A DNA stretch of 64,000 bases from Streptomyces fagopyri (GTDB lineage Bacteria; Actinomycetota; Actinomycetes; Streptomycetales; Streptomycetaceae). Made by a program: the position numbers and the translations under genes. The stretch covers positions 62,001-126,000 of the forward strand of contig NZ_CP045643.1 in assembly GCF_009498275.1 (NCBI RefSeq), in the 5' to 3' direction. The notes under the pieces were generated by a model. The model had not been told where the DNA came from, searched no databases, and saw only the letters and a program-made list of their open reading frames with translations. This document shows, one piece after another, positions 58,288-64,000 of the stretch. Each line of letters starts with the position of its first letter. Position 1 is the stretch's first letter.

Positions 58288-59400
58288 ATGACCCACCACA
58301 TCTCCCTGCCCGACGACCGAGTCGCGATCCTCGGCGCGCTCGATCTGGAGCGCACCCCGGACGGGGTCCGCCCGCGACGGCTCCCGGCCTGGACCCGGCC
58401 GCGCCTGCACGACGGCTGGATGAACCTGGTCGTCTCGCACGCGGCCGCGGTCCGCCTGCGCTTGCGCACGGCGGCACGGACGCTGACCCTCGGCGTACAC
58501 GTCACCGTGTCGGAAATGAATGCGAGCCCGCTGCCGGCATCGTTCGACCTCGCCGTCGACGGCACCGTACTCACCCGCGTACCGGCCACAGCGGGAGACG
58601 TGCTGAGCCTCGCCGTCGACCTCGCCGACGTCCGGCTGAGCCCGGGGCCCGCCGAAACCGTGCGCTTCGACGATCTGCCCGCCGGAGTGAAGGACGTCGA
58701 GATCTGGCTGCCGCACAGCGCGACGGTCGAGCTGCGCACGCTCGGCTCCGATGCGCCCCTGCTCGCACCGACCCCGCCACCCGGCTTGGCATGGGTGCAC
58801 TACGGCTCGTCGATCAGCCACGGCCTGGAGGCCCCCGCCCCGACTCTGACCTGGCCCGCCGTCGCGGCTCTGACAACCGGTGCCTCGCTGACCAACCTCG
58901 GGTTCGCAGGCAACGCGATGCTCGACCCAGAGGTCGCCCGCGCCATCCGGGACACCCCTGCCGACCTGATCACACTCAAGGTCGGCATCAACATCGTCGG
59001 GCCGGCGTCGATGCGAGAGCGTACCTTCGTCCCTGCCGTGCACGGGTTCCTGGACACCATCCGCGAAGGCCACCCGGACACTCCGGTCGTGCTCATCTCA
59101 CCGACCCCTTTCGCCGAACTGGAGACCACGGCCGGGCCCATCACCTCCGACCCGGAAACCGGACGCCGACACACCCCGCAGTCCCCGGACGCCGGTGCGC
59201 TGACCCTGACGGGCGTCCGCACACTGCTCGCCAAGGTCGTTGACGTCCGCGCGGACCCGGCACTGCACTACTTCGACGGGCGCCAGCTCCTCGGACCGGA
59301 CGAGGCCAAGTCGCTGCCCGACGGCCTGCACCCCGACCCCGCCGCACACCTCCGCATGGGCGAACGCGCCGCCCGGCTGCTCCTGCACCCCCAGCTGTGA
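58288..59400 (+). CDS. SGNH/GDSL-type esterase
   Basis: A 370-residue hydrolase with no signal peptide (CAAGGAG before the ATG). The N-terminal ~170 residues are a beta-sandwich-like domain. The SGNH blocks then follow: block I HYGSSISHGLEA (nucleophile Ser), block II with LTNLGFAGNAML (Gly), block III TLKVGINIVG (Asn), and block V LPDGLHPDPAAH with the Asp-x-x-His pair. It hydrolyses ester bonds of carbohydrates or lipids; the two-domain layout resembles bacterial acetylesterases. Lying downstream of the efflux gene, it may be part of a detoxification unit, but no operator or overlap proves that. Confidence 0.85.
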   Translation: MTHHISLPDDRVAILGALDLERTPDGVRPRRLPAWTRPRLHDGWMNLVVSHAAAVRLRLRTAARTLTLGVHVTVSEMNASPLPASFDLAVDGTVLTRVPATAGDVLSLAVDLADVRLSPGPAETVRFDDLPAGVKDVEIWLPHSATVELRTLGSDAPLLAPTPPPGLAWVHYGSSISHGLEAPAPTLTWPAVAALTTGASLTNLGFAGNAMLDPEVARAIRDTPADLITLKVGINIVGPASMRERTFVPAVHGFLDTIREGHPDTPVVLISPTPFAELETTAGPITSDPETGRRHTPQSPDAGALTLTGVRTLLAKVVDVRADPALHYFDGRQLLGPDEAKSLPDGLHPDPAAHLRMGERAARLLLHPQL

Positions 59401-59792
59401 CCGACACCGAACCCGCCCACACGGTCGATGAGTCCAGATCCCGCGCGGCGACGATCCGGTCGGCAGCCCGTTGCCCTGTCCACTGCGGCGCTGTCCTCCA
59501 CACAATCGTCCAGGGACGTTGTCGACGCACGATGCCTGACGAGGTCCCGTATGCGCGACTGCAGGAGCGGACGTTCCTCGGCGCCGGCACCGGCCATCTC
59601 TGCGCACAAGGCGGCGCGTTCTTGCTGGAGTTGTCCCACCTCGGAGAGGTCTCCGCCTGTACCGGGGTTCATGAGATTTCGGGCAACTGCTTCATCGTGC
59701 TCGATGCCAGGGATGGAGGTGTACGCGTCCGGATCAGGGCCGATCCAGTGCCAGCCTTGCTCGTTCCTCGGACTCGCCGTCTGCCTGATCAC
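59268..59792 (-). CDS. Uncertain ORF antisense to the end of the SGNH gene
   Basis: A 174-codon frame from a GTG at 59792. The first 110 codons outside the SGNH gene have a sensible composition and GC3 pattern (GWHWIGPDPDAYTSIPGIEH, VGQLQQERAALCAEMAGAGA, RPLLQSRIRDLVRHRAST). The last 45 codons overlap the SGNH gene on the other strand and are probably not real protein. It may be the 5' part of a truncated gene. No family recognised. Confidence 0.3.
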   Translation of the reverse strand: MIRQTASPRNEQGWHWIGPDPDAYTSIPGIEHDEAVARNLMNPGTGGDLSEVGQLQQERAALCAEMAGAGAEERPLLQSRIRDLVRHRASTTSLDDCVEDSAAVDRATGCRPDRRRAGSGLIDRVGGFGVGHSWGCRSSRAARSPMRRCAAGSGCRPSGSDLASSGPRSWRPSK

Positions 59793-60019
59793 CCATCGCC
59801 ACGTCCAACGGCTTTGTCAGGAACAGTTGGCCGCCGCTACAAGCGCCATCCCCGCGACTACCGCGCCTTTCTCGGGCCGGCAGCCCCTCTCCACTGCTGC
59901 GAACGGTTCCTCAAAATGACCATGCAGGACACGCCGCATGAGGAATGCAACCTTCCAATGCTTTGACCCGTCTTAGTGATGTGGTCACGACAAAGGGCCA
60001 TGGGGAAAAGGGAGGGAAT

Positions 60020-60489
60020 GTGCAATTGCGGACTAAAAAATCAAGGTTGTCGCAGGCGTGGTCGGTGCACTCACCGTCGCCACCACCCTCGGCCTGGGCG
60101 CCACGTCAGCTTCCGCTGCCGAGGTCCACTGCGCCTCCTTCACCTGGGTGCAGGCGGGCGGGTCGGTGTCTGACGGGTCTTATTACCTCCACAAGCCGTC
60201 GACGACCGCGAACTCAGGAAACTACAACTGCGTCGTGACCCGGGGGGACCACAACTACGCCGTACTGGCCTTGCAGGAGACCCTGATCACCTGCTACTCG
60301 CAGAACATCCAGCCGGATATGGACTTCGGCCCCGCCACCGAGCAGGCGGTAAAGAACGCCCAGACAATAATCAACGGGAGGTGGAACGCGGGGCTGAGCG
60401 TGGACGGCCGTTTCGGCCCCGTCACCAGCTCCTGGTTCTCTTTCAAGCAATACAAGCAGGACGGCACCCACACAAACGGCTGCTTCTGA
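60020..60489 (+). CDS. Secreted peptidoglycan-binding-domain protein, signal peptide broken in an A-run
   Basis: The mature protein (from about AAEVHCASFTWVQAGG) is a small exported protein whose second half is a PGBD-1-like fold: YAVLALQETLITCYSQNIQP, MDFGPATEQAVKNAQTII, LSVDGRFGPVTSSWFSFK, with four Cys. The visible frame starts only at a GTG at 60058 inside the hydrophobic stretch. Upstream, GTG at 60020 with GGGAGGG gives MQLRTKK. Adding one A to the six-A run at 60035-60040 would join it to IKVVAGVVGALTVATT, a perfect signal peptide. So either one base is missing (mutation or assembly error) or expression uses slippage. About 156 residues if intact. Confidence 0.7.
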
Positions 60490-60546
60490 GAGCGCGACTG
60501 GAACGTTCAAAACCTGTTTGCAAGCCCCCGGACTGGCGGGCTCGGC

Positions 60547-60583
60547 CGTTGGCCGAACGGTCACTGCGACCGTTCGGCCAACG
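60547..60583 (+). terminator. Terminator hairpin after the peptidoglycan-binding protein gene
   Basis: Perfect 16-bp stem CGTTGGCCGAACGGTC / GACCGTTCGGCCAACG with a five-base loop (ACTGC), 57 bases after the stop codon. It also lies just before the end of the converging ORF at 60610 and could stop both. Confidence 0.85.
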
Positions 60584-60609
60584 ATTCGACGAACTTCGCG
60601 TTTCGGACA

Positions 60610-60849
60610 CTATCCGCCGAGCCATTCGACGTCGATGAGTGTGACGGCCTGCGCGCGGCTGTCGTCGCCGTCTGTCTCCTTGTACTCCCAGCCATAGCTG
60701 TCGGCGCTGCCGTTACCGGCAGCGAGGGGCGCCGGTTTGTTGTCCGCGGACAACAAACCGGCGCCCCATTCGCCGTTGTCAGCCTCAGCGCCCTTCGAGA
60801 TGCCAGAGTGGCTCACGCAGATCCCAAGTGGGGTCCGGTCGTCCGTCAC
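60610..60849 (-). CDS. Small hypothetical protein containing a 42-bp palindrome
   Basis: A 79-codon ORF from the GTG at 60849; an upstream extension to 60978 is also open. The product is polar and acidic near the end: HSGISKGAEADNGEWGAGLL, SADNKPAPLAAGNGSADSYG, WEYKETDGDDSRAQAVTLID, VEWLGG. No signal peptide or known motif. Codons corresponding to about GAGLLSADNKPAP form a perfect DNA palindrome (60726-60767), which is very unusual inside a gene. The frame may be fortuitous and the palindrome the true functional element. Confidence 0.4.
   Translation of the reverse strand: MTDDRTPLGICVSHSGISKGAEADNGEWGAGLLSADNKPAPLAAGNGSADSYGWEYKETDGDDSRAQAVTLIDVEWLGG
60726..60767. repeat. 42-bp perfect palindrome
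   Basis: GGGGCGCCGGTTTGTTGTCC plus G at the left is followed without any loop by its exact complement, centred between 60746 and 60747. Every one of 21 base pairs matches. This is far longer than a repressor half-site pair and lacks the loop of an intrinsic terminator, but a single-stranded transcript would form a long stem. Confidence 0.85.
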
Positions 60850-60898
60850 CCCGCCGTGCCGTGACGCTTTCGTTGTCGCATGCCGGTGAATTCGATCA

Positions 60899-61477
60899 AT
60901 GGAACAGATGTCTGATGTGATGGTCATGCGGTGCTCGGGGTGGACCTTCGCAGTCGACGGCCGGTCGTTGGCCATCACCCGACGTGGGACGCCCTGGCGC
61001 CGCAGACGGGTCGAGCACCTGCCGCTCGGCCGGCTCCGTGCCTGCTACCCCCGCAAGTCGGAGAGCCACGACATCGATAGCCTCGGTTTCTGTCTGGTGT
61101 ACGACACCGACGCGGTCCTGATCGGCATCGACCGGCAGTACTACGAAGGCGACGCCCACTGGTTCGCCAATTACCTCAGCGAGGCCATCTGCGAGAGGCT
61201 GCGCCGGGTCTTCAACCACACCATTGGGCTCGGTCCGCATCCTGAGGCGGAACTCCTCCGGGTTGTTCGGCCGGCGCTGCAACTCCAGCCGCCAGATTGC
61301 CCGGTCCGACCCGGCCCTTCGACCTGCAGACCAACCACGACAGCACGTTGGACCCCGCCCCACCGAACTTCGAGAACTGGTGGACCTTCGCCGAACACAT
61401 CCGCGCCGGCTACGAGCCCATGGACGACCCGGGCTGGGAGGAAGTCGTCCAGGATCTACGGCGAGGCTGGCAGATGA
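60899..61477 (+). CDS. Hypothetical protein, reliable over its first ~110 codons
   Basis: The ORF starts MEQMSDVMVMRCSGWTFAVD and its first part (LAITRRGTPWRRRRVEHLPL, IDSLGFCLVYDTDAVLIGID, RQYYEGDAHWFANYLSEAIC) has the feel of a small beta-rich, PH-like domain with a C-terminal helix. After about residue 112 (HTIGLG) the composition changes to Pro/Thr/Arg and a different frame (61297-61584) becomes the better coding frame. The real gene therefore either ends near 61240 after an indel or is fused by a frame change to the next ORF. Family unknown. Confidence 0.45.
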   Translation: MEQMSDVMVMRCSGWTFAVDGRSLAITRRGTPWRRRRVEHLPLGRLRACYPRKSESHDIDSLGFCLVYDTDAVLIGIDRQYYEGDAHWFANYLSEAICERLRRVFNHTIGLGPHPEAELLRVVRPALQLQPPDCPVRPGPSTCRPTTTARWTPPHRTSRTGGPSPNTSAPATSPWTTRAGRKSSRIYGEAGR

Positions 61478-61584
61478 TGACCCAGAGCAACATGAAGCAG
61501 TACAACCGATCAGGAAACCGGAAGCCGGGCGCCCAGCCAGGCGCCCCGCCGGTCACCCGGCTGCAGCCCGCCGCGCGCCCGTAG
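61297..61584 (+). CDS. Hypothetical protein, possibly the continuation of the upstream ORF
   Basis: A 95-codon frame with strong GC3 bias: FDLQTNHDSTLDPAPPNFEN, WWTFAEHIRAGYEPMDDPGW, EEVVQDLRRGWQMMTQSNMK. The nominal start is TTG at 61297 with no clear ribosome site, while the frame is open back to about 61246. The preceding ORF loses its coding character in the same interval, so a one-base frame change joining the two is plausible. No family recognised. Confidence 0.45.
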   Translation: MPGPTRPFDLQTNHDSTLDPAPPNFENWWTFAEHIRAGYEPMDDPGWEEVVQDLRRGWQMMTQSNMKQYNRSGNRKPGAQPGAPPVTRLQPAARP

Positions 61585-61922
61585 GTCAGCTCGTGTCAGG
61601 ACAGTGCCCTCCACGACGACTTGAAAGCCGTTTTCCAAGGCATAGCCGCCCAGATCACCGACCAGATGCTCGATGAGCGCGTCGACGAGCGGGCCGGTGC
61701 GCATCGTCCACCGGATCCAGTCGAGCCGTATCCGCCACCCCGCTTCTCACAGTCAGCACCCGACGGGCTTCCCGACGCCTTGTCTGCTCTTCACATCAAC
61801 CCCCGGTCCCAGCTGGCTGATACCGCTCCTCCCCCGGCCGCGTGAGCCAGCTGACGGCACCGAGAACGAGGCACGATTCCTGAACCGCTCGCGGACGCGG
61901 TCGTGGACGGTCGAAGTACGTG
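61585..61922. other. Intergenic region with a weak minus-strand relic
   Basis: About 340 bases. A minus-strand frame (61704 down to 61510) encodes RTGPLVDALIEHLVGDLGGY followed by ALENGFQVVVEGTVLTR, which resembles a segment of a P-loop nucleotide kinase but lacks the P-loop and start. At best it is a relic. Otherwise nothing was recognised. Confidence 0.3.
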
Positions 61923-63062
61923 TCAGCCGGCCCGAAGACCGACCGCCAGCATCAGTTCAAGGACCCGGTGTGGCGATGCGAGATCCGGAAACAGCTCCCG
62001 CAACTGCGACATCCGGTACCGGACCGTCTGGGGATGGACGAACAACGCCGCCGCCACCTCGTCCCGTCTGCCCTGGTGCAGCAGCCACGCTCGCAGCGTC
62101 TCCTCCAGCCGCCGTGCGGTCGTGACAGGCAAGGTCCGCAGTGGTGCGAGGGCTCGGGCGCGCAGGTCCGCGAACGCGTCCACGTCGGCGCTCAGCACCA
62201 GATCGGGCAGGTGCTCCTCGGTGTCGCGGATATCGGAGGAGAGGGAGCGCGCGCGTACGGCTCGTGCGTACGAGGCGGACGCACGGGTCCATGGCCGGGC
62301 CGGGCCGACCACGGCGGTGCGGTCGGTCAGCTGCCGCAGGAGATGTGACCGGTCGGCATCGGGGACGAGCAGCACACCGGTGGCGTCCGGAAGATCGTCG
62401 AGGACGAGGGTGTTCGGGTCGAGCACGCGGTAGGCGGGCCGGGCCTGGGCGGCGGGCAGCAGGACCGCGGTCAGCGAAACCGGAGGCTGCCACCCGGCCC
62501 GTTGAACAGAGGCCAGCAGTATGTCCGGGCTCGCGCCGGCGAGAAGGTCGCGGGCCAGGTGTTCCAGGTGGCGCTCCTGGGCCCGGCCCCGGGCGGCCAG
62601 TTCGTCGGCGTGGCCCGCGGCGCTCGCGGCGGACAGTTCGTCGATGTAGGCGAAGGTCAGCTCGGCGAACTTGGCGACCTCGGCGGCGGGCAGACCCGCG
62701 GGTACGGCACCCGCCGCCAGGCATCGCCAGGCCACGCGGGCGCCGACGCGGTAGGCGCCGAGCAGGGCGTCCATCGAACGGCCGTCGCGCACCTCGCCGC
62801 GGCCCAGCTCGTAGGCGGCGTCACCGGCGTCGGGGCCCGTGGCGTTCCCGCTCGCGAGGTCCAGGTAGTGCCCGAGGGCGGTGCGGACGGCTCGGCGGAT
62901 GGTGCCGCCCATGCGGCCCGAAAGGGCGTTGGCGTAGGGAGGGACCTCGTCGATGATCGCCTGGACGACCTCGTCGGCGGTGGTCTTCAGTTCGGCCCGA
63001 ACTGCGGTGACCGTCGTCTCGTCCAGGGCCAGTTCGCTGGCGTTGCGGATTGCATGGCTCAC
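61923..63062 (-). CDS. PucR-family regulator (C-terminal HTH)
   Basis: A 379-residue regulator. I use the GTG at 63062 with AGGGA seven bases upstream. The N-terminal ~160 residues are a helical domain (AVRAELKTTADEVVQAIIDE, YELGRGEVRDGRSMDALLGA, YRVGARVAWRCLAAGAV). A central GGDEF-like/CdaR-type part follows, and the C-terminus has the PucR HTH: LEETLRAWLLHQGRRDEVAA, ALFVHPQTVRYRMSQLRELF. Actinobacterial members of this type often sit beside a ferredoxin-reductase-like gene and an acyl desaturase. It is divergent from the reductase at 63149, with a small inverted repeat between them, so it probably controls that operon. Confidence 0.9.
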   Translation of the reverse strand: MSHAIRNASELALDETTVTAVRAELKTTADEVVQAIIDEVPPYANALSGRMGGTIRRAVRTALGHYLDLASGNATGPDAGDAAYELGRGEVRDGRSMDALLGAYRVGARVAWRCLAAGAVPAGLPAAEVAKFAELTFAYIDELSAASAAGHADELAARGRAQERHLEHLARDLLAGASPDILLASVQRAGWQPPVSLTAVLLPAAQARPAYRVLDPNTLVLDDLPDATGVLLVPDADRSHLLRQLTDRTAVVGPARPWTRASASYARAVRARSLSSDIRDTEEHLPDLVLSADVDAFADLRARALAPLRTLPVTTARRLEETLRAWLLHQGRRDEVAAALFVHPQTVRYRMSQLRELFPDLASPHRVLELMLAVGLRAG

Positions 63063-63101
63063 GTTTTGTTCCCTGCGCACAATTCTGCCGACCAGATTTA
63101 C

Positions 63102-63117
63102 GTCCTGCGGTCAGGAC
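63102..63117. promoter_or_regulatory. Inverted repeat between pucR-like and reductase genes
   Basis: GTCCTG-CGGT-CAGGAC, a 6-bp perfect inverted repeat with four-base centre in the 86-bp divergent interval, 31 bases before the reductase ATG. It is a candidate binding site for the PucR-type regulator. Confidence 0.45.
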
Positions 63118-63148
63118 TTTACGCCCTGAGGCACAGCAAGCTGGGGCC

Positions 63149-64000
63149 ATGACGAGTGCAGCCCTCCGCAGCAGGGCGTGGAAACTGCTGGAGATGGTCA
63201 CGACGCCGCTGCTGCCGTCGGACTACCTCGACCTGGTCAGCCCGCTGCGCGCGGGCGCCGACCTGCGGGGGCGCATCGAGGCCGTGCACCCCGAGACGGG
63301 TGACGCCGCGACCATCGTGATCAGGCCGGGACGGGGCTGGCGCGGCCACACGGCCGGTCAGTACGTGCGGATCGGGGTCGACGTCGACGGGGTGCGCCTG
63401 TGGCGTGCCTACTCCATCACCTCACCGACGAACCGTCAGGACGGCCGCGTCACGATCACCGTGAAGGCGATCCCGGACGGCAAGGTCAGCAACCACCTGG
63501 TCCGCAGGGCCAAACCGGGCACGCTGATCCAGCTCGACCAGCCGACCGGTGACTTCGTGCTGCCGCAGGCCAAGCCGGCCAAGGTGCTCTACCTGACGGC
63601 CGGCAGCGGCATCACGCCCGTCATGGGCATGCTGCGCGACATCGAGTTCGACGACGTTGTCATGATCCACTGCGCACCACAGCCGCACGACGTCATCTTC
63701 CGCGACGAACTGCACGAACTGGTCGCGGACGAGAGGCTGCGACTCACCGAGGTGCACACCGACATCGACGGCATGCTCGACATCACCCGTCTCGACGAAC
63801 TCGTGCCCGACTGGGCCGAGCGCGAGACCTGGGCCTGCGGGCCCGCGGGCCTGCTCGACGCCGCCGAGAAGCACTGGAGCGGGCACGGCCTACCGGAGCG
63901 CCTGCACACCGAACGCTTCCGCCCCAGCATCGTCGTCGCCGGCGACGGCGGCGAGGTCACGTTCAGCGCCACCGGCAAGAGCGTCGACGCGGACGGCGCC
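63149..64000 (+). CDS. Ferredoxin-NADP(H) reductase-like flavoprotein (partial, runs off the right edge)
   Basis: The first 284 residues of an electron-transfer flavoprotein. It shows the FAD-binding motif LWRAYSITSPTN, the preceding GQYVRIGVDVDGV strand, a phosphate/FAD loop GKVSNHLVRRAKPGT, the NAD(P)-binding LTAGSGITPVMGMLRD, and the CGPAGLLDAAEKHW motif. The frame continues past the last base at FSATGKSVDADGA, where the C-terminal [2Fe-2S] plant-type ferredoxin domain of this family would begin. It probably delivers electrons from NADPH to a fatty-acid desaturase or hydroxylase encoded beyond the window. Divergent from the PucR-type regulator. Confidence 0.88.
   Translation, partial: MTSAALRSRAWKLLEMVTTPLLPSDYLDLVSPLRAGADLRGRIEAVHPETGDAATIVIRPGRGWRGHTAGQYVRIGVDVDGVRLWRAYSITSPTNRQDGRVTITVKAIPDGKVSNHLVRRAKPGTLIQLDQPTGDFVLPQAKPAKVLYLTAGSGITPVMGMLRDIEFDDVVMIHCAPQPHDVIFRDELHELVADERLRLTEVHTDIDGMLDITRLDELVPDWAERETWACGPAGLLDAAEKHWSGHGLPERLHTERFRPSIVVAGDGGEVTFSATGKSVDADGA

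Noticed and set aside
1..64000. tRNA, rRNA, integrase attachment sites and modular PKS/NRPS genes
   Set aside because: I looked for tRNA T-loop patterns, integrase genes and megasynthase motifs while reading and found none I could support.

Overview
The window reads as chromosomal DNA of a high-GC actinobacterium, almost certainly a Streptomyces or close relative. GC is very high with strong third-position GC bias, GTG starts are frequent, Shine-Dalgarno sites are purine-rich, and the gene families are typical: an LAXTG sortase-type surface protein, PucR and DUF6328 proteins, FG-GAP and CBM-GH31 secreted proteins, and many TetR/GntR/LysR regulators. No rRNA, tRNA, ribosomal or other core gene was seen. 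With many secreted proteins, transposon scars and broken genes, it looks like accessory or arm DNA.

Layout. 0-6 kb: secreted proteins (FG-GAP protein; an Ig-like secreted protein and a truncated paralogue) separated by a clearly bounded IS630 element. 6-15 kb: a truncated TetR, an O-methyltransferase, a probable SfmD/LmbB2-like heme aromatic oxygenase, a VAO-type FAD oxidoreductase, two frame-disrupted small genes, a cold-shock-like protein, a P450 and a crotonase. This could be a small pathway on a phenolic or tyrosine-like substrate. 15-20 kb: a small secreted protein, possible CRISPR relics and a large secreted GH31 glycosidase with two CBM-like modules. 20-27 kb: a lipoprotein hydrolase, an MMPL transporter fused to a TM2 domain with a coupled frameshifted gene, and a divergent two-component system. 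27-31 kb: a decayed sugar-acid locus (AraD1-like pseudogene, IlvD/Edd dehydratase, ChvE-like sugar-binding lipoprotein without its ABC partners).

31.5-33.4 kb: a divergent flavin monooxygenase/TetR pair. The regulator closely resembles true tetracycline repressors, and two tetO-like palindromes lie 30 bp apart between the genes. 34-48.5 kb: the most coherent system of the window. A GntR(FCD) regulator and four TGCTRTAGCA operator copies precede a secreted hydrolase, the regulator itself, an esterase and a tightly overlapping run of binding protein, permease, ATPase, AtuA-family protein (DUF1446) and DUF4387. A class II aldolase follows, then an opposing tartrate-dehydrogenase-like/2-hydroxyacid-dehydrogenase operon with a divergent LysR. 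Together they suggest hydrolysis of an ester, uptake of the released hydroxy-acid and its oxidation or aldol cleavage.

48.8-64 kb: a puromycin-N-acetyltransferase-like GNAT, a protein O-mannosyltransferase, a pile-up of transposase remnants, two convergent cell-envelope proteins, a TetR/DHA2 efflux pair with an inverted operator, an SGNH esterase, a peptidoglycan-binding secreted protein whose signal peptide is broken in an A-run, a 42-bp perfect palindrome inside a small ORF, and a PucR regulator divergent from a ferredoxin-reductase-like flavoprotein that runs off the right edge.

Several genes carry single-base frame breaks, some in homopolymers. Real decay and assembly error cannot be told apart from the sequence alone.
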